Shown here one piece after another: positions 1 through 11,348 of a stretch of 64,000 bases of DNA. The notes beneath the pieces are model-generated. The model saw only the letters and a program-made list of their open reading frames with translations, was not told the origin of the DNA and did no database searches. A program made the translations under genes and the position numbers. The stretch lies in contig NW_024468911.1 of the NCBI RefSeq assembly GCF_011745365.1, positions 552,759-616,758 on the forward strand, written 5' to 3'. How positions within the stretch are numbered: the stretch's first letter is position 1; every line of letters begins with the position of its first letter. Source of the DNA: Cryphonectria parasitica EP155 (Eukaryota; Ascomycota; Sordariomycetes; Diaporthales; Cryphonectriaceae).

Positions 1-3000
1 ACAGAAATTCCTTGTTGGACCTGGTTCATGTTAGAGCATTTTGTTTCTGTAATCAACGGGACTGATGTACAATGAAGCCTTTCATCTCATGCTGTAGTGG
101 TACGACTATAAGATCGAAACTCGGTGAGACTCGGTATCGTCGTGGAAGACTTGTGTCGTTTGTGAAGATGGTCTCGATATCGAGTGGTCGAGATTGGCTG
201 GCTGCGGGTTTGCAGATGAGACGTTCATTCCCCTGTCTAGAGACGGCCTTAGTGCGTGCGATGTATTGCGGTACTTCCGTCTCAAAGTACCCCGACCCCT
301 GCTTAAGGTGTCTGTCTACCATAGTACATCTGCATACAGGGGACAGGGGGGGTATAAGCCCCGGACGATCCCACTGCAGCTTGCAACATCGCGCAGGCCC
401 GGGATGTTGCCTTCTTTCCCTGTTCTTCTTTTACTTTTCAACGTTCCAACATATGTTTTTCGTTTCTCGAGAACAGCCAACCAGCATTACAACAAGCCTT
501 TGCCGTCTACAATAATGCGGTCGTCTGATAATTCCGCCATATGAGAATCCCATAGCCGCAGCCAGCATGATCTATCGTCTTGGGCATGTTCGACTAGCGT
601 CTGCGTACCTGGTCACGAGTCCGTATCACCTCTCGGATGGCACACGGATATCGGTTCGGCAGCTGGAACCGGTCATGTCCAAAAGACCCAGAAAAAATGG
701 GGGGAAAAAAATTAAAACGAGAGAGAGAGAGAAGGAGAGAAGGAAACAAACCAAGGTACAGAGGCAGGAAGGGCTAGATGAGTTGAGGCGAAGGAGCGGT
801 GACTCTCTTGGTGCCCCTCCTTCCTCTTTCCCCTCCTCCCCTCCACGCCGTCCGTGCTCGCAACATGGCCACGAAATTTTCAGTCTATGTAACCTGCTCA
901 TCCCATTTCTTGCATAACCAACCCCTCCAATTTTTGAGCCTCAACCCATTGGCGGCTCAGGCCTCGGTATTTTGCTCGTCAATCAGTGCTTGGTTCACTG
1001 ATTGAGTCTTGCCAGCTCTGACCTTGGGTGAGTCGTCTGTCGCGTCCTACTTTGCACATGTGGTACTTGTAGAAGACGCCTGTTCATACGTGCCACAAAC
1101 TCTGCTTTGTAACATAGGATACGAATACCTGCATCAGCGGGACATCCTGGAATCTGCGATCGGGAGGAACTAGAACCATCGATGGGTTGCTCATGTCTCT
1201 GTGGGCCCGCTTCTGGACCAGAGTCTATGCGTTACAATGGAGCATGATCGGCTGAGAGGCAAGGTTGATCTTGTGGGGCATGGCAAAACAAAAGGCTTCC
1301 CCAGGTTCGGCATCAACTGGTCGTCTTGATCACATTGTCACCCGGTTCCGCTGCCATAGCCCTTCGCCCTGGGGGTTGGTGCACACTGAGCTCACTCGAG
1401 GCTTGCTCAAGGACATGGGGGCGACTCGACCCATGTCGTACATGACAACACTGGTACCGTCGGTCGGTCGCCAAATGGCCCTCTGCGTGAGAGATAAGGG
1501 CTTGCCATACGGAGTGGGATCATCCATTTCACCTGGCGATGGTCCTGATCGGCGAAACCCTCGTCACAGTCCTTATCAGGAAGGATTTCCGCGTTTTTGA
1601 CTCCTTGGGCGCTCACAGGCAGTTAGCAAAAGTCCGCTGGCCCCCTCTAGTAGCCGTGCATAGTCCTTGTACTGTGTTGCGCGCATACACTCCACATGCA
1701 GCCATCGGTGTGACTGCACGCGCTCCAGACCTCTTTCGGATCCGACCTGACCCTGGCTGGATGCTGCACATCTCCGGGCGACAGTGGCCATCAGAACGAC
1801 TAGTGCCATGCTGAGGCCGGGCAGGACTCGCTCTGCAGGCTTCACCGTGTCCTTGCACGCTGGAGTTTCCAATACCACCGCCGTTATCGGCACAGAGCGC
1901 ATGGCAGCTCACCAGGGCCTGCTAGTGCAAGTCGGGAGAAAATAGTCCGCAAACTCAAACAGGGGAGAAGATCAAAACAAGGAGAGCTGGCCCAGGCTGC
2001 TGGCGAGGTGCACCTACCACCAACAGCCGCCCAACAATATGACGCTCTCTGCATCCTCAGGCGTGAATTGAGTAATCGGGAACTAAAATCTCTAATACTT
2101 CACCACCCAGTCTTCCGAAGGTCAAGACATGCGGCTCAAAACATCCATGTCGGTGCCACCCTGTCTTCCCCGGATCGCGACCCACCCTCAGGGCTTCCTT
2201 CGTGGGGGTCCCTCGAATTAGCCTCAGATTGATCACCAAAACCCCACGATACATGAGCACGCAATATACCATCGAGTTGGCCTCAATATCATATAAAGAG
2301 GAGGCGCCGCACGGGTACTCCCGCTTTCTCGCTCGAGTTTTGCCCTGTATTGCTTCCACGCCTGCATTGTCGCCAGCTGGGCGGGGGTCCAGTCGAGTAT
2401 GGCTGGGGTCGTCGAGCACAACAAGATGCTAATCATATAATTATATTGCTGCTGACTGTCTGTCTTCGAAGCGGAAGTGGATCATCTACAGATGTACCAT
2501 GTATAGTATAAAAAGCCGCAAATCCCACGTCCAGTCGGCGAATCCGTCGTGAAACCTTGTCTGAAGCTTGCATGAGGTCTCTAAAGTGGCGAGGCAGAGG
2601 CTCTGGCCTGTTGGCTCAGTGGCAGAGGTCCAAAGTTGCGCGCCTCATTTTCCATTCAGACTATCGCAAGACGCCTCATCATCCACCTTGTCGACGCTCT
2701 GCCCTGGCTGCCTGGTGGTCAGCAGAACAGGAAACGTGTCGATGAATTCGCAGTATCCGAGCCTGGAGAGATTATCTATTGGACTAACGAGTGGAAGTTC
2801 AAAGTTGTACAGGCAACGCGAAATACGATATGTGATGTAAGCGACATTCTTCCTCGGTACCCCAAGCTCAATTTCACTTTCTCTTACTTGCCAACCCATT
2901 TCTGTTATTCTCTCACCCACAGTGACTCACTTATCTTTTTTCGTAATTCATGAAAGAGAATTTTCTTCCATGAAATGGGCTTCCCTTTTCCTTCTTTTCT

Positions 3001-3380
3001 TTTAGAGTACATAATTTTGTACTTCACCCGTTGGCCGAGGAAGGTTTGCGGTGATGCACGTCAGCCGGAGTCACCGGCTGCAGCCCCCAGTTGCTGGATG
3101 TGGCAACACTGCTCAGCCAGGTGCGCATCTTGTGCACGGGTCGCGTCGTGCCCCTATCGTGCTTTGTGGTCCCAGACCGCGACAACATAGTCCAGCATAC
3201 AAATTCAGAAGATCTCCTCGTTGGCTCCCTGCAACGTCCCTTTTTATCGCCAACTCCTTCTAGTTTACATGACCAGTTTTTGTTTTCTTTTTCTTGTTGT
3301 CCATGTGTCTATTAATCGGCCAAGTTTCAGGGGCAGCAGCGGCATTAGACACCTGCAGTACGCCTCGGATCATTCGCGAG
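1..3380. other. Left-edge region without a supported gene
   Basis: No open frame here reaches 150 codons except overlapping low-quality ones, and none gives a recognisable domain or a convincing exon chain on either strand. A purine-rich GA/GGAGA tract lies at about 718-745. Local composition is more even than in the coding regions. It may hold the promoter of the F-box-like gene at 3381, decayed sequence, or non-coding RNA that I cannot recognise. A 5' exon of the downstream gene cannot be excluded, because a possible acceptor (TTTCAG) lies near 3330. Confidence 0.5.
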
Positions 3381-4486
3381 ATGTCTCCTGCGACCAGAAG
3401 ACCAGGAAAGGCATTGTGGGATTGGGCTTGGAAAAGGGTCCGAGGCGCCAAACCAATTTCACGGGCTGCTCAGCAGGAGGTGAATGAGGAAGTCTCGAAG
3501 AGCCTTCGTGATCCGGCATGGACAACAGGCGCAGGCGCGCAGCACCACCACCACATCTCCCTCCTGGACCTCCCGACTGAGGTCCGTCTCAAGATCTGGC
3601 ACCACCTCTTCACAGACCTCATCGCAGACCTCACAGACAACCTCTTCGCCAGCTTCCTGGTCTACGGGCACATGTACGACGTCACGCCCAGCCACAAGCA
3701 GCCCTGCCAGTGGACCTCGGAAGGTCGGTGCGCGCGGGTGCTGCAAACGACCTGGATGTGTCCAGACCACCGGGATGCCATCCACACCCTCGAGTCCCTC
3801 CGCTTCTACGGGCCCAAACAACAGCTGATGAGGTTCTTTGGGGTCACCCGTTTCGAGCTGGCCATGATCCAGCACCCCGAGTTCAGGGCGGCGGTCGAGA
3901 GGGCCAACGCTGCGGCCGGCGTGGCCTCTCCAGGCAGCGGCCTCACCTCCCTCCTGCGCGTGAACACAAGGGTCTATGGAGAGGCCCTCGAGGCCCTGTG
4001 CGAACACGCCGAGTTTGTCCTCACCATCAAGGGCCGCCCTGATGCTGACAGCGACAAGAGGAATCTGTACACGCGCATCGACGGCGTCGGACCACACCTC
4101 GCCTTCGCGACCAGGCTCAAGATGAACCTCGTCCCCAACGAGATCCTCTCTCTCGACGAGAGCACGGGGCTGACGACCATTCCTGATACCGCCGGCACGC
4201 AAGACCGACTCTTGGCCCGCCTGGAGGCCGTGCTGGAGGCCATTGCACCTGCTGGCCGGCTGCGGTCTCTTGAGATCTTCATAGACCGCTCGTGCCTGCT
4301 GACCCGCGACTCTGCCCGCTTAATCCTGGACATGCTCCAAGAACGCCTCGGCGCGCGGCCACACAAGGAAACCTGCACCGTCAAGATTTACCTTGGCGAC
4401 ATCTCTGAGGAAGACATCACTGATGAGCAGCTGGACAAGCTTGTGAGCGCTGTCAATGGGTAAGTTGAGAAGAACATGTCTCTCAG

Positions 4487-4556
<70 letters not shown>

Positions 4557-4694
4557 TTCAGAATGGAACCCTGTGGACTGATGGTTGTATGTCGTCTTTC
4601 TAGCAAGAGTATGGGACGTGGCCACAAGGCCAGAGTGCCCAGACGTCAACGGTACGCAGCCAACACGACTAGCAGACGGCTATGGAGAGTTTAA
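3381..4694 (+). CDS. F-box-like fungal protein with a CT-rich intron at the 3' end
   Basis: Hypothetical protein. The ATG at 3381 (MSPATRR...) precedes a short segment LLDLPTEVRLKIW about 60 residues in, which is the typical start of an F-box or 2EXR-like domain in fungal orphan proteins. Such domains usually bind Skp1 or other partners. The remaining 300 residues have no motif I recognise. An in-frame ATG at 3294 would add 29 residues. Unspliced, the frame ends at TAA 4461-4463. That TAA lies inside a strong donor (G|GTAAGT at 4460), and a TTTCAG acceptor follows at 4561, giving a 102-nt intron made largely of (CT)n. Splicing 3381-4459 to 4562-4694 keeps the frame and gives 403 aa with a basic tail (KSMGRGHKARVPRRQR). 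Both forms are possible. The function is inferred only from the F-box-like segment. Confidence 0.75.
4488..4553 (+). repeat. (CT)33 microsatellite inside the candidate last intron
   Basis: An uninterrupted CT dinucleotide tract of about 66 nt. It ends directly before CTTTCAG, so in the sense strand of the F-box-like gene it forms the polypyrimidine tract of the proposed intron 4460-4561. Confidence 0.95.
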
Positions 4695-5014
4695 CCAAAT
4701 AGCCTAGGAATCCTTGGGCGCCCTATTATGTGCCATTGGCTCATGCACGACACGGTGTACTGATTGCCGTATCCGCGTAATTCGAGGAGGACTGAGAAGT
4801 TGCTCTGCCATCAGTACAAAACATATCCGTCTCATCAATGGAGTCTATTGGTAAGCTGTCTGTCTGTCTGTCTCTTGTCTACCTCTGTGTGTGGTTATCA
4901 TTTGTGTCTGGACTCGACTCAATAAATATGGGCGCGCCCCGAGGCTTGTCTTCCCTCGGGCAAGTTTTCTCTTGGCCAGGCAATAATTGCTTATGCTGTG
5001 GATAGGTCCGCCAA
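4695..5014. other. Convergent spacer
   Basis: A 320-nt spacer between the 3' ends of the F-box-like gene (+) and the inositol monophosphatase gene (-). It holds a short CTGT repeat at about 4857-4873 and an AATAAA at about 4920 on the plus strand. No gene seen. Confidence 0.6.
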
Positions 5015-6163
5015 TTAATGCTTGTAGTCCATCTTCCCATCCCCGATGACGCCCCACAACTCCTCGACAATCTCCCGCTGACCTTTGGGTGCCCCCCTGA
5101 CTGCCAGGTACACTCTCGCGTCCAAAGCCGGGTCCCAATCACCAGGGTTCCCACTCGCCATGATGCCTCCGGCCTCCCTCAGGATCGTCCAGCCGGCACA
5201 CACATCCCAGGCATAACACCCGCCCTCCCAGTACAGATCGAGGCTCCCCTCGGCCACCGCACAAAGGTTCAGTGCGGCCGATCCCAGACTCCGCAGGCTG
5301 TGCACCATGGCGCCGCTCGACTCCTTGCTCGCGGCCAGCTTCTTGAAGACGCGCGTCTTGAGGTCATAGTTGTCGCCGTCCCGGGAGCTCCCCCACTCCA
5401 CGGCCACCAGGGCGGTCGACAGGTCCCCCAGCGCGGGGGCCTGGCTCCCATCTCCGCTTCCGCTCGCAGGTAGACGCACCTTCTCAGCTCCCTCAGCGCC
5501 ACTCTTCAGCAGGCCTCTGGCAGCCAGCGCCGCGTTGCGCTGCACGTAGGCGCCCTGGCCCCGAACGGCGGTGTACAGGACGTCTATAAAGGGATTATAC
5601 ACAACGCCGACCGAGGGGATCTTGTCGACGGCGAAGCCGAGGGAGATGCAGGCGTGCGGGAAGCCGTGGATGAAGTTGGTCGTGCCATCGATGGGGTCGA
5701 CGATGAACGTGGGAGCCGCGGTGACTTTGGTCTCGCCGGCAACGTAGGTCTCTTCGCCTACGAAGGCGTAAGAAGGGTACAGGGTTGAGAGGCGGCTGGA
5801 GACGAGGCGCTCGACGGCCTGGTCCGTCTCGGTCACGATGTCGACGGCTAGAATTTTGAAGAAGAGGAAATAAATAAATTAGGGTCAGCTGATGTTGATG
5901 ATAATGATGAGCATGGCGTTTTTCAATTTCTGGGCTTATGAGCCCCAGACTCCAAGGGGATTTGTTAAGGGGGGGGGGGGGGTAGGGGTAGTATAGAGGA
6001 GAATCAAAGAAAGGAATGGGCCGAGACAACCCCCCTCTCCCGTACAATTCAGCTTTGTTCCGGTTGTGATGTTGTTTGGATTTGCGGCTGTGATCATACG
6101 GCCGGCCTCAAAGGCGATTGCCACGAGGTTATCGTGAATCTCCTGCAAGTTGGGCTCTGCCAT
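5015..6163 (-). CDS. Inositol monophosphatase (inositol-1-monophosphatase family)
   Basis: Exons 6163-6046 and 5847-5015, joined in frame (GT donor at 6045, TTCTAG acceptor at 5848), give 316 aa. The family removes phosphate from myo-inositol 1-phosphate with Mg2+, the last step of inositol synthesis and recycling; some members act on related sugar phosphates. The metal-binding signatures are intact: GEET near 70-73, DPIDGTTNF at about 90-98, and the C-terminal WDxxAG motif at about 253-258 followed by EAGG. The segment VDIVTETD, which follows the splice junction, matches the family start and supports the splice. A G/S/E-rich insertion at about 145-180 makes the protein somewhat longer than the usual 270-290 aa. 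The intron (198 nt) contains a 14-G run. The enzyme is cytosolic by inference, as no signal peptide is seen. Confidence 0.93.
5969..5982. repeat. Poly(G) run, 14 nt
   Basis: Homopolymer of 14 G on the plus strand, within the intron of the inositol monophosphatase gene (14 C in the sense strand, upstream of the acceptor). Confidence 0.95.
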
Positions 6164-7569
6164 TTTTTTTCTTCCTTTCTTTTTTTTTCCAAATGATTAT
6201 AACAATTCGCAACAATGTACAGGCTATAATCCCTCAAAAGAATGAAACGAAATGCTCAAGTTTTCCTCATCCAAAGCACTGGAAACCTTGGAAGAAGACT
6301 TGCTCTTCTGGTCGTTGTTGTCGTCGTGAGTGTTGTCAAAAGGTCGAGCGAGAGAGGGGCAAACTCCGTTCTCTTGGAGGGGCAAGCAACAACTACGGAA
6401 CATCACGTCAGGGGGGAGGAAGATGTCCATGATCTGTACTGGGGTACCCCTGTCGCTGTGACTCTGAATGGTGGGGGGGAAGGGAGGGTGGGCAGTTGGG
6501 CTGTGGGGCTCTGCGGGTGCTTCAATGATTGGGTTCAAGATCCACGTGCTATCACGGTGGTGGGTGTATGGGGTTTCAGACGAGAGGGAAGACACGACGA
6601 CAACGCCTCCTCCGCCTCTATTCTTCATCTCATAGTAGTAGTCAGTGGTCTGATGTTGACCTGGTGGTGGGTTCAGACCCCTCTCCATTTGATCCTCCCC
6701 GTACGTACCGTTGCAGACCATCATTCAACGATGCCAGTGGTTCCGCACTGCCCGCTCGTCTTGATATTCCATCCATCAACTTCGTCAAGGGCATATTTCG
6801 TTCCCGAACCACATGGTCAGTCATTGGATAGGGCCCTCGCGTGAAGTTTTATGAACAAAGAAGGACTTGTATTCATGTCCGAATGCAACCACGGAGAGAC
6901 ATGAAACTTTGACTAGCCAATCTAAATTCTTGATCTGGGAGAGAGAAAAAGAAGAACGCAGCCTGACAGAACTCTTCTTTCTCTGATGCCGAGGACGAGT
7001 ATTTTGAGGCATATGATACACACACAAAGAAAAAAAAAAGAAAAAAAAAGGCCGTCCGTATAAGAGGTACTATCTGAATCCAGGTGAAGTGGGCTAGGCG
7101 CATAACGTAGATGAGTTCTGGTATGGCTTCCCAATTTTTTAATGATCTGCGGTGGCAAGACAGTCGTGCCATGTGGACGCGCAGCACAATTAGCAACAAA
7201 ATAGGTTCGAAACATGAGGAACAATAATAGTATTGATTGAGTCTTGTTTCGAGATACACACGCCTACCTGAGTAGCAGTTTCAACACCACACATGGGAAG
7301 AAAAGAAGAAAAAAAATCAAAGCTTCCAACTCCGTTTTCTCCAGATCCAGATCCCACACCCCTATGGATCCCATACCCGTGATAATCATTACTCTCTCTG
7401 TGTGCCATCAAAGAAGGAAGAAAAATCATTGAATCAACTCCTCCATCAGGTCTTGTACCCAACCTCGCCCGTGCTGCTGTCGAGAGATGGAAAAACCGCA
7501 TGGTCCCTGTAGACCGCGCTTGGTGACCTGACCGTGTTCTCCCTATTCCCCCAATGCAAAACATCCGCC
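6164..7569. other. Spacer with overlapping unsupported ORFs
   Basis: A 1.4-kb region between the start of the inositol monophosphatase gene and the end of the next minus-strand gene. Frames of 166 codons (-, 6224-6724) and 200 codons (+, 6242-6844) overlap each other, but neither shows a domain or convincing codon use. It probably holds the promoter of the phosphatase gene and the 3' UTR of the 7570 gene. A/T homopolymers occur near 6164-6190 and 7028-7050. Confidence 0.5.
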
Positions 7570-8366
7570 TCACACCCCTTCCCTGAAGATGCTCCTCCTC
7601 TCGGTCGGACTCTCAGGCTGTTGTTGCTGCTTCGAACTCTGCCCATGCTCCGCCTCCATCGGCCTGGGGCTCACACCTCTGAGGCTGATATTACTCGGCT
7701 CGGCCGCATCATCGTCAAATGGGTTGCGCCCCGCCACACCGCGCCCCCTCTCCGCATCAAAGCCTTCGTCGGTCCTGGGTGTTGCGGCAAGATTCATTGG
7801 ATACGGGTCGGCGCGCAGCCCACCTCCACCATGGTGCGCGCCGTCATAAGCGGTGTTATCCCGCCCATAGGGCCCGCGGTCGTGCAGGCCCAGCTCCTGC
7901 TCCTCATAGTATCCGCCGGGCCCGTAATTGTCGGCCTCGTTGCCGACGCGCGCATCCCAGGCCTCATCTGGGTCGAGTGCGCCGAAGCCGCGGCGTCCTG
8001 TGGCAGCGGAGGAGCCGCCTCCGCCCTCATACGCGCCCGCGGCGGTGCGGTTGTTGCGGTTCTTGAACTTGTGCATCTGGTCGCTGAACCAGCCCTGTAT
8101 GCCGCCTGGACGCGGGCCAGGACCGCCGTATGAATTGTTGGAACGGTCGGATTTGAGGAAGGGGACAAAGGAGGTGAAGGAGGGAGGTGGAAGCTGTTAT
8201 TGTTGTTAAATCAGAATCAGCATACTTGATCAGGCACGAGGAGAGAAAGGGTACGACGTACGCCCAGCTTCTGCGCGCGCCATCGGCTATAGCCAACCCA
8301 GCCTATAGCGGCGACGGCGGCAAGCACAAGGACGGTGATGATGATTGCACCGGCTGTGCCGACCAT
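7570..8366 (-). CDS. Small single-pass membrane protein, hypothetical
   Basis: Exons 8366-8262 and 8193-7570, joined at phase 0 (donor GTACGT at 8261, acceptor ACAG at 8194, 68-nt intron), give 242 aa. The short first exon encodes MVGTAGAIII followed by a hydrophobic helix (about 5-25) and a basic stop-transfer segment (SRWRAQKLG). The second exon opens with LPPPSFTSFVPFLKSD and continues as a polar, disordered, G/R/E-rich tail with GGIQGWFSDQMHKFKNRNN. This layout fits an Nout single-pass protein with a disordered cytosolic tail. From memory, proteins of this shape are conserved across Sordariomycetes and are sometimes labelled 'acid phosphatase-like', but I see no phosphatase motif, so I do not assign that activity. 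Confidence 0.8.
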
Positions 8367-9587
8367 CTTCGCTTCTCTTGTGTGTGGTCGAGGGCAGGGA
8401 GTGCCACTGTTGGTTGTCGCGCGGAGAGGAGGAGGAAGAGGATGGACAGAGAGCTCTGACTAAAGCTTGAGACCTTCCTAAGAAGTCAGGCTGGAGTGGA
8501 GTGCAGTGGTGGTGGTGTGAGTGGTGGTTGGTGATGCCAGGCTGTACGATGATGATGATGATATCGAGGAATCGCTCTGCAGAATCAAGTATGTGCTGAC
8601 TGGAGATCAACGCAGTGGATGAATGGATTGATAGGGTTTGCAGGCTTGTTGTAAGTAACCCAAGTAGCTGCTGACATCAAGTGCTGATGTTGTGGCTTCT
8701 TTTCCTTTGATTCTTGTGGCGTGTCGTGTTCATTTGTTGTTTGGTGAGCCTTTTTGCTTTTGCGAGTTGCGAGCCTGAGTACGTATTCGAGCTACTACTT
8801 GCTAGTCTAGCTCTGGCCTAATACAAAAGGTTGCACTTTCTTGATGTTTGGGTGTGACGGGACTTTCCAAGGTTGCTCTGCTCTGCTACTGGGGCTGGCT
8901 CAGACCCCAGGCTAAAGCTGCGGATGGTTCAAGCAACTCGTGATAAGCCTGTGACGCTGATGTGGAACCCTGCTAATCACTGCTGCAACCGCTGCAACGG
9001 TAGCAAGTTCTAGGGCGCCAAGCACCCCCACCCCCTGGCAGCCTCACCTGCAGAAGGCCCAAGCTTCTAAATCGAGGCAAAATCCCATTCTTCCTTGAAA
9101 CCCACTGCAGAAGACCCTCTCAGCCCTGCGAACACCAGCTGAGGATCAATGCACCGCCATCTTTCTTTGATGCTCACTACCAACTTGTGAATAGTGACCT
9201 CTTTGCTGTCTTCATTTTTTCCCTCCCCTTTTCACTCTGTCATTGAGACCTTGAACTAGTAAATACAATTAAACGCAGTCTCAACTTCAGTCTTACCTCC
9301 ATCCTCGATCTCAAACAATACGTCAATGGCTCATCGTAACCCCATCGTCACTGTGGCTGAGGCTGGTGGGTTTCCTCTCGCTGCAGGTCTCAGCTTCTCG
9401 AGCTGAGGGCCTTCCTGTGCAGAACCACAGGACCTGTCCAAAGAAGATGGATTGCAAGATTCCTTGTTGTAAGACTTCGTGACGTTACAAACTTGACCAC
9501 GGCAAACACAAAAGAAGGCCAAGTGACAGACTCGATAAGTATCTATTGCGAATAGGATCAAGGCAGGGTGGTACACACGCCACAAAT
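8367..9587. other. Spacer, no gene seen
   Basis: A 1.2-kb region upstream of the small membrane protein gene and downstream of the phytase-like gene. No frame longer than about 110 codons; short ATG and TGG repeats at 8505-8560. Probably promoter plus the 3' UTR of the phytase-like gene. Confidence 0.6.
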
Positions 9588-11348
9588 CTATGAGAAGCAT
9601 GAGCTCCAGTGGCCGCCCTCCCTCGCGAAGCTCAAGCTGTTGACAAAGTTGCTCAGCGTACACCGGCCCAGGGCATCCGCACCACAGTTCTCCAGCGGCC
9701 TGACCCGACCGTTGATTAACACCCTCACGAGCTCTTCTTCCGTCGCCTCCCTTTTGTGTGCTTGCTGGGCTGGGCTGCTGTTGCTATTACAAACCATCTT
9801 CTCGACATACATCCTTGCCCCGAACGGCACCGTCCACGATGCCGAGTACCAGTCCAGCTGCTCCACGCTCTCTCTGGTGGTGTTGCTCAGCATGGCCGTG
9901 TGGTTGTACAGCCCCATGGCGAAGAAGATGCCCGTCATATCGTTGTCGTGGCTAAAATCGGCATACAATGTCCTGTTGAGAGGGAATGTGGCCGGGTTGT
10001 CGTCGAGCGTGTGGTTTGTGCTCGTGTGGTCCACCACGGGTCTGCCCGTGAGCCGTGCGATCAGCTCGTTGGTGAAGCCCACACCCTGCGTCGGGCCCAG
10101 GGGGTTACCGGTGCCCATACCGTAGAACTTGTTCAGGCTCTGGAGGTAGTCGTAGCTTTTCCACTCGTCGTTGGTGAACAGGCCGCAGAACTCAGAGATC
10201 TTGCCGTCGACGTTGGCGACCGTGTTGAAAGGACACAGGTCCATGATGTATGTGGTCTCGGTGGCGCTTAGGTTGGCGCCTGGCAGGTTGGCGTTGAGCC
10301 GCGCCGTGATGTTCCGCGTAAAGACATCCATCCACTTCGTCTGCGCGTCCGTCGCGATGTCGTCATCGGGCCCATCCTCAAAGGCCGTGCACAGCCCGTG
10401 GTTGAGCGTATTGTTGCTACCCGTGTCCTCGCTGATGACCACAATGTTGTAAGGGTACGCATCTTCCTTCCCGTCGGCCTTCTTGTCCGCCAGGCGCGCG
10501 GCGTGGAACCCCTGCGTCCAGTTCATCGCCGACTCGACGACGCGGTCCTCGCCCGACGAGCGAACAAAGGGGCTGTGCTCGCGCGTGAGGGCCTCGTACC
10601 GCGCGTAAAAGTCAAGGCCCGAGTTGACCAGCTCCTGCTGCCCAAACGTGGTGAGCTGGTCTGCCCCGAGGGTGTACTCGTAGCTCTCCAGGAACTCGTA
10701 GCCCGCGCCGTAGCTGGTGACGCTGCTCTGGATCCGCTGGATGGTGGCATTGTAGAGCGCCGTCTTGCTGGCGGTGGGATCACGGGCGCCGTGGCGGGAG
10801 AGCACCTGGGCGAAAGTGATGGTGCAGCCCTCTGGTAGGTCATTGGGGAGCGCGTTGGTCTGAGGGACTGCAAAGTAGGGCGAGTATTGGCCCCAGTATC
10901 GGGACACCTGGGGAGAGCAGGTATAGCCAGCGCCTACAGTGTCGCAGGACGTGTCGTTGGACACTGCTGTCACCACGCGGCTGTGTATAGATAATTATAT
11001 TGTTAGCATGATAATTCTGTCTGTGTGAGAGAGAAGGAGGGGGGAAGAGCAAAAGCAGTTTGTGTATGTGTGTGTATGTGTGAGGAAGAGAGGATGAGAG
11101 AGAGACTGAGAGAGTGAGTGAGTGAAGTGACGATTCCCTTGTACTTACACAGTGGCGGCGGCAAGATACCACAGGATCATCGCACCCAAGACGGCCATGG
11201 TGAACTTGAGCACCTTGTGGTGATTTCGAGCCCAAAAAGTGAGTGTCTCTTGGGCCTCTGCAATGTGATTTCGACTGGGGAGTGGGCTGTACTTATACTT
11301 CCCTCGCGCCATCCGCAGAGTGTCCACTAGATTCTCCCACCAGTTCAT
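9588..11348 (-). CDS. Signal-anchored histidine acid phosphatase (phytase-like)
   Basis: Exons 11348-11149 and 10980-9588 (phase 2 intron of 168 nt; donor GTAAGT, acceptor CACAG) give 530 aa. The branch-2 histidine acid phosphatase signature RHGARDP is at about 129-135 (nucleophile His130), and the proton-donor HD pair is in DFSHDNDMTG at about 411-412. These enzymes hydrolyse phosphomonoesters, including phytate, through a phosphohistidine intermediate. Many N-glycosylation sequons (NATI, NWTQ, NNTL, NITA, NLSA, NHTL, NRTL, NHTA, NTTR) and several cysteines point to a lumenal or extracellular catalytic domain. Exon 1 encodes no cleavable signal peptide. It has a basic N-terminal tail and a hydrophobic stretch at about 46-67, which suggests a type II signal anchor. 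Whether the substrate is phytate or another organic phosphate cannot be told from the sequence. Confidence 0.92.

Noticed and set aside
2600..2680. tRNA-like A-box (TTGGCTCAGTGGC) near 2613
   Set aside because: No matching B box (GGTTCGANTCC) or acceptor stem within 100 nt, and no clover-leaf could be drawn.
3459..4202. 247-codon minus-strand frame across the F-box-like gene
   Set aside because: Antisense shadow; rich in G/E/V/D as expected from complementing a biased frame, without motifs.
7200..7215. GGTTCGAAAC resembling a tRNA B box
   Set aside because: No A box at the correct distance on this strand and no acceptor stem.
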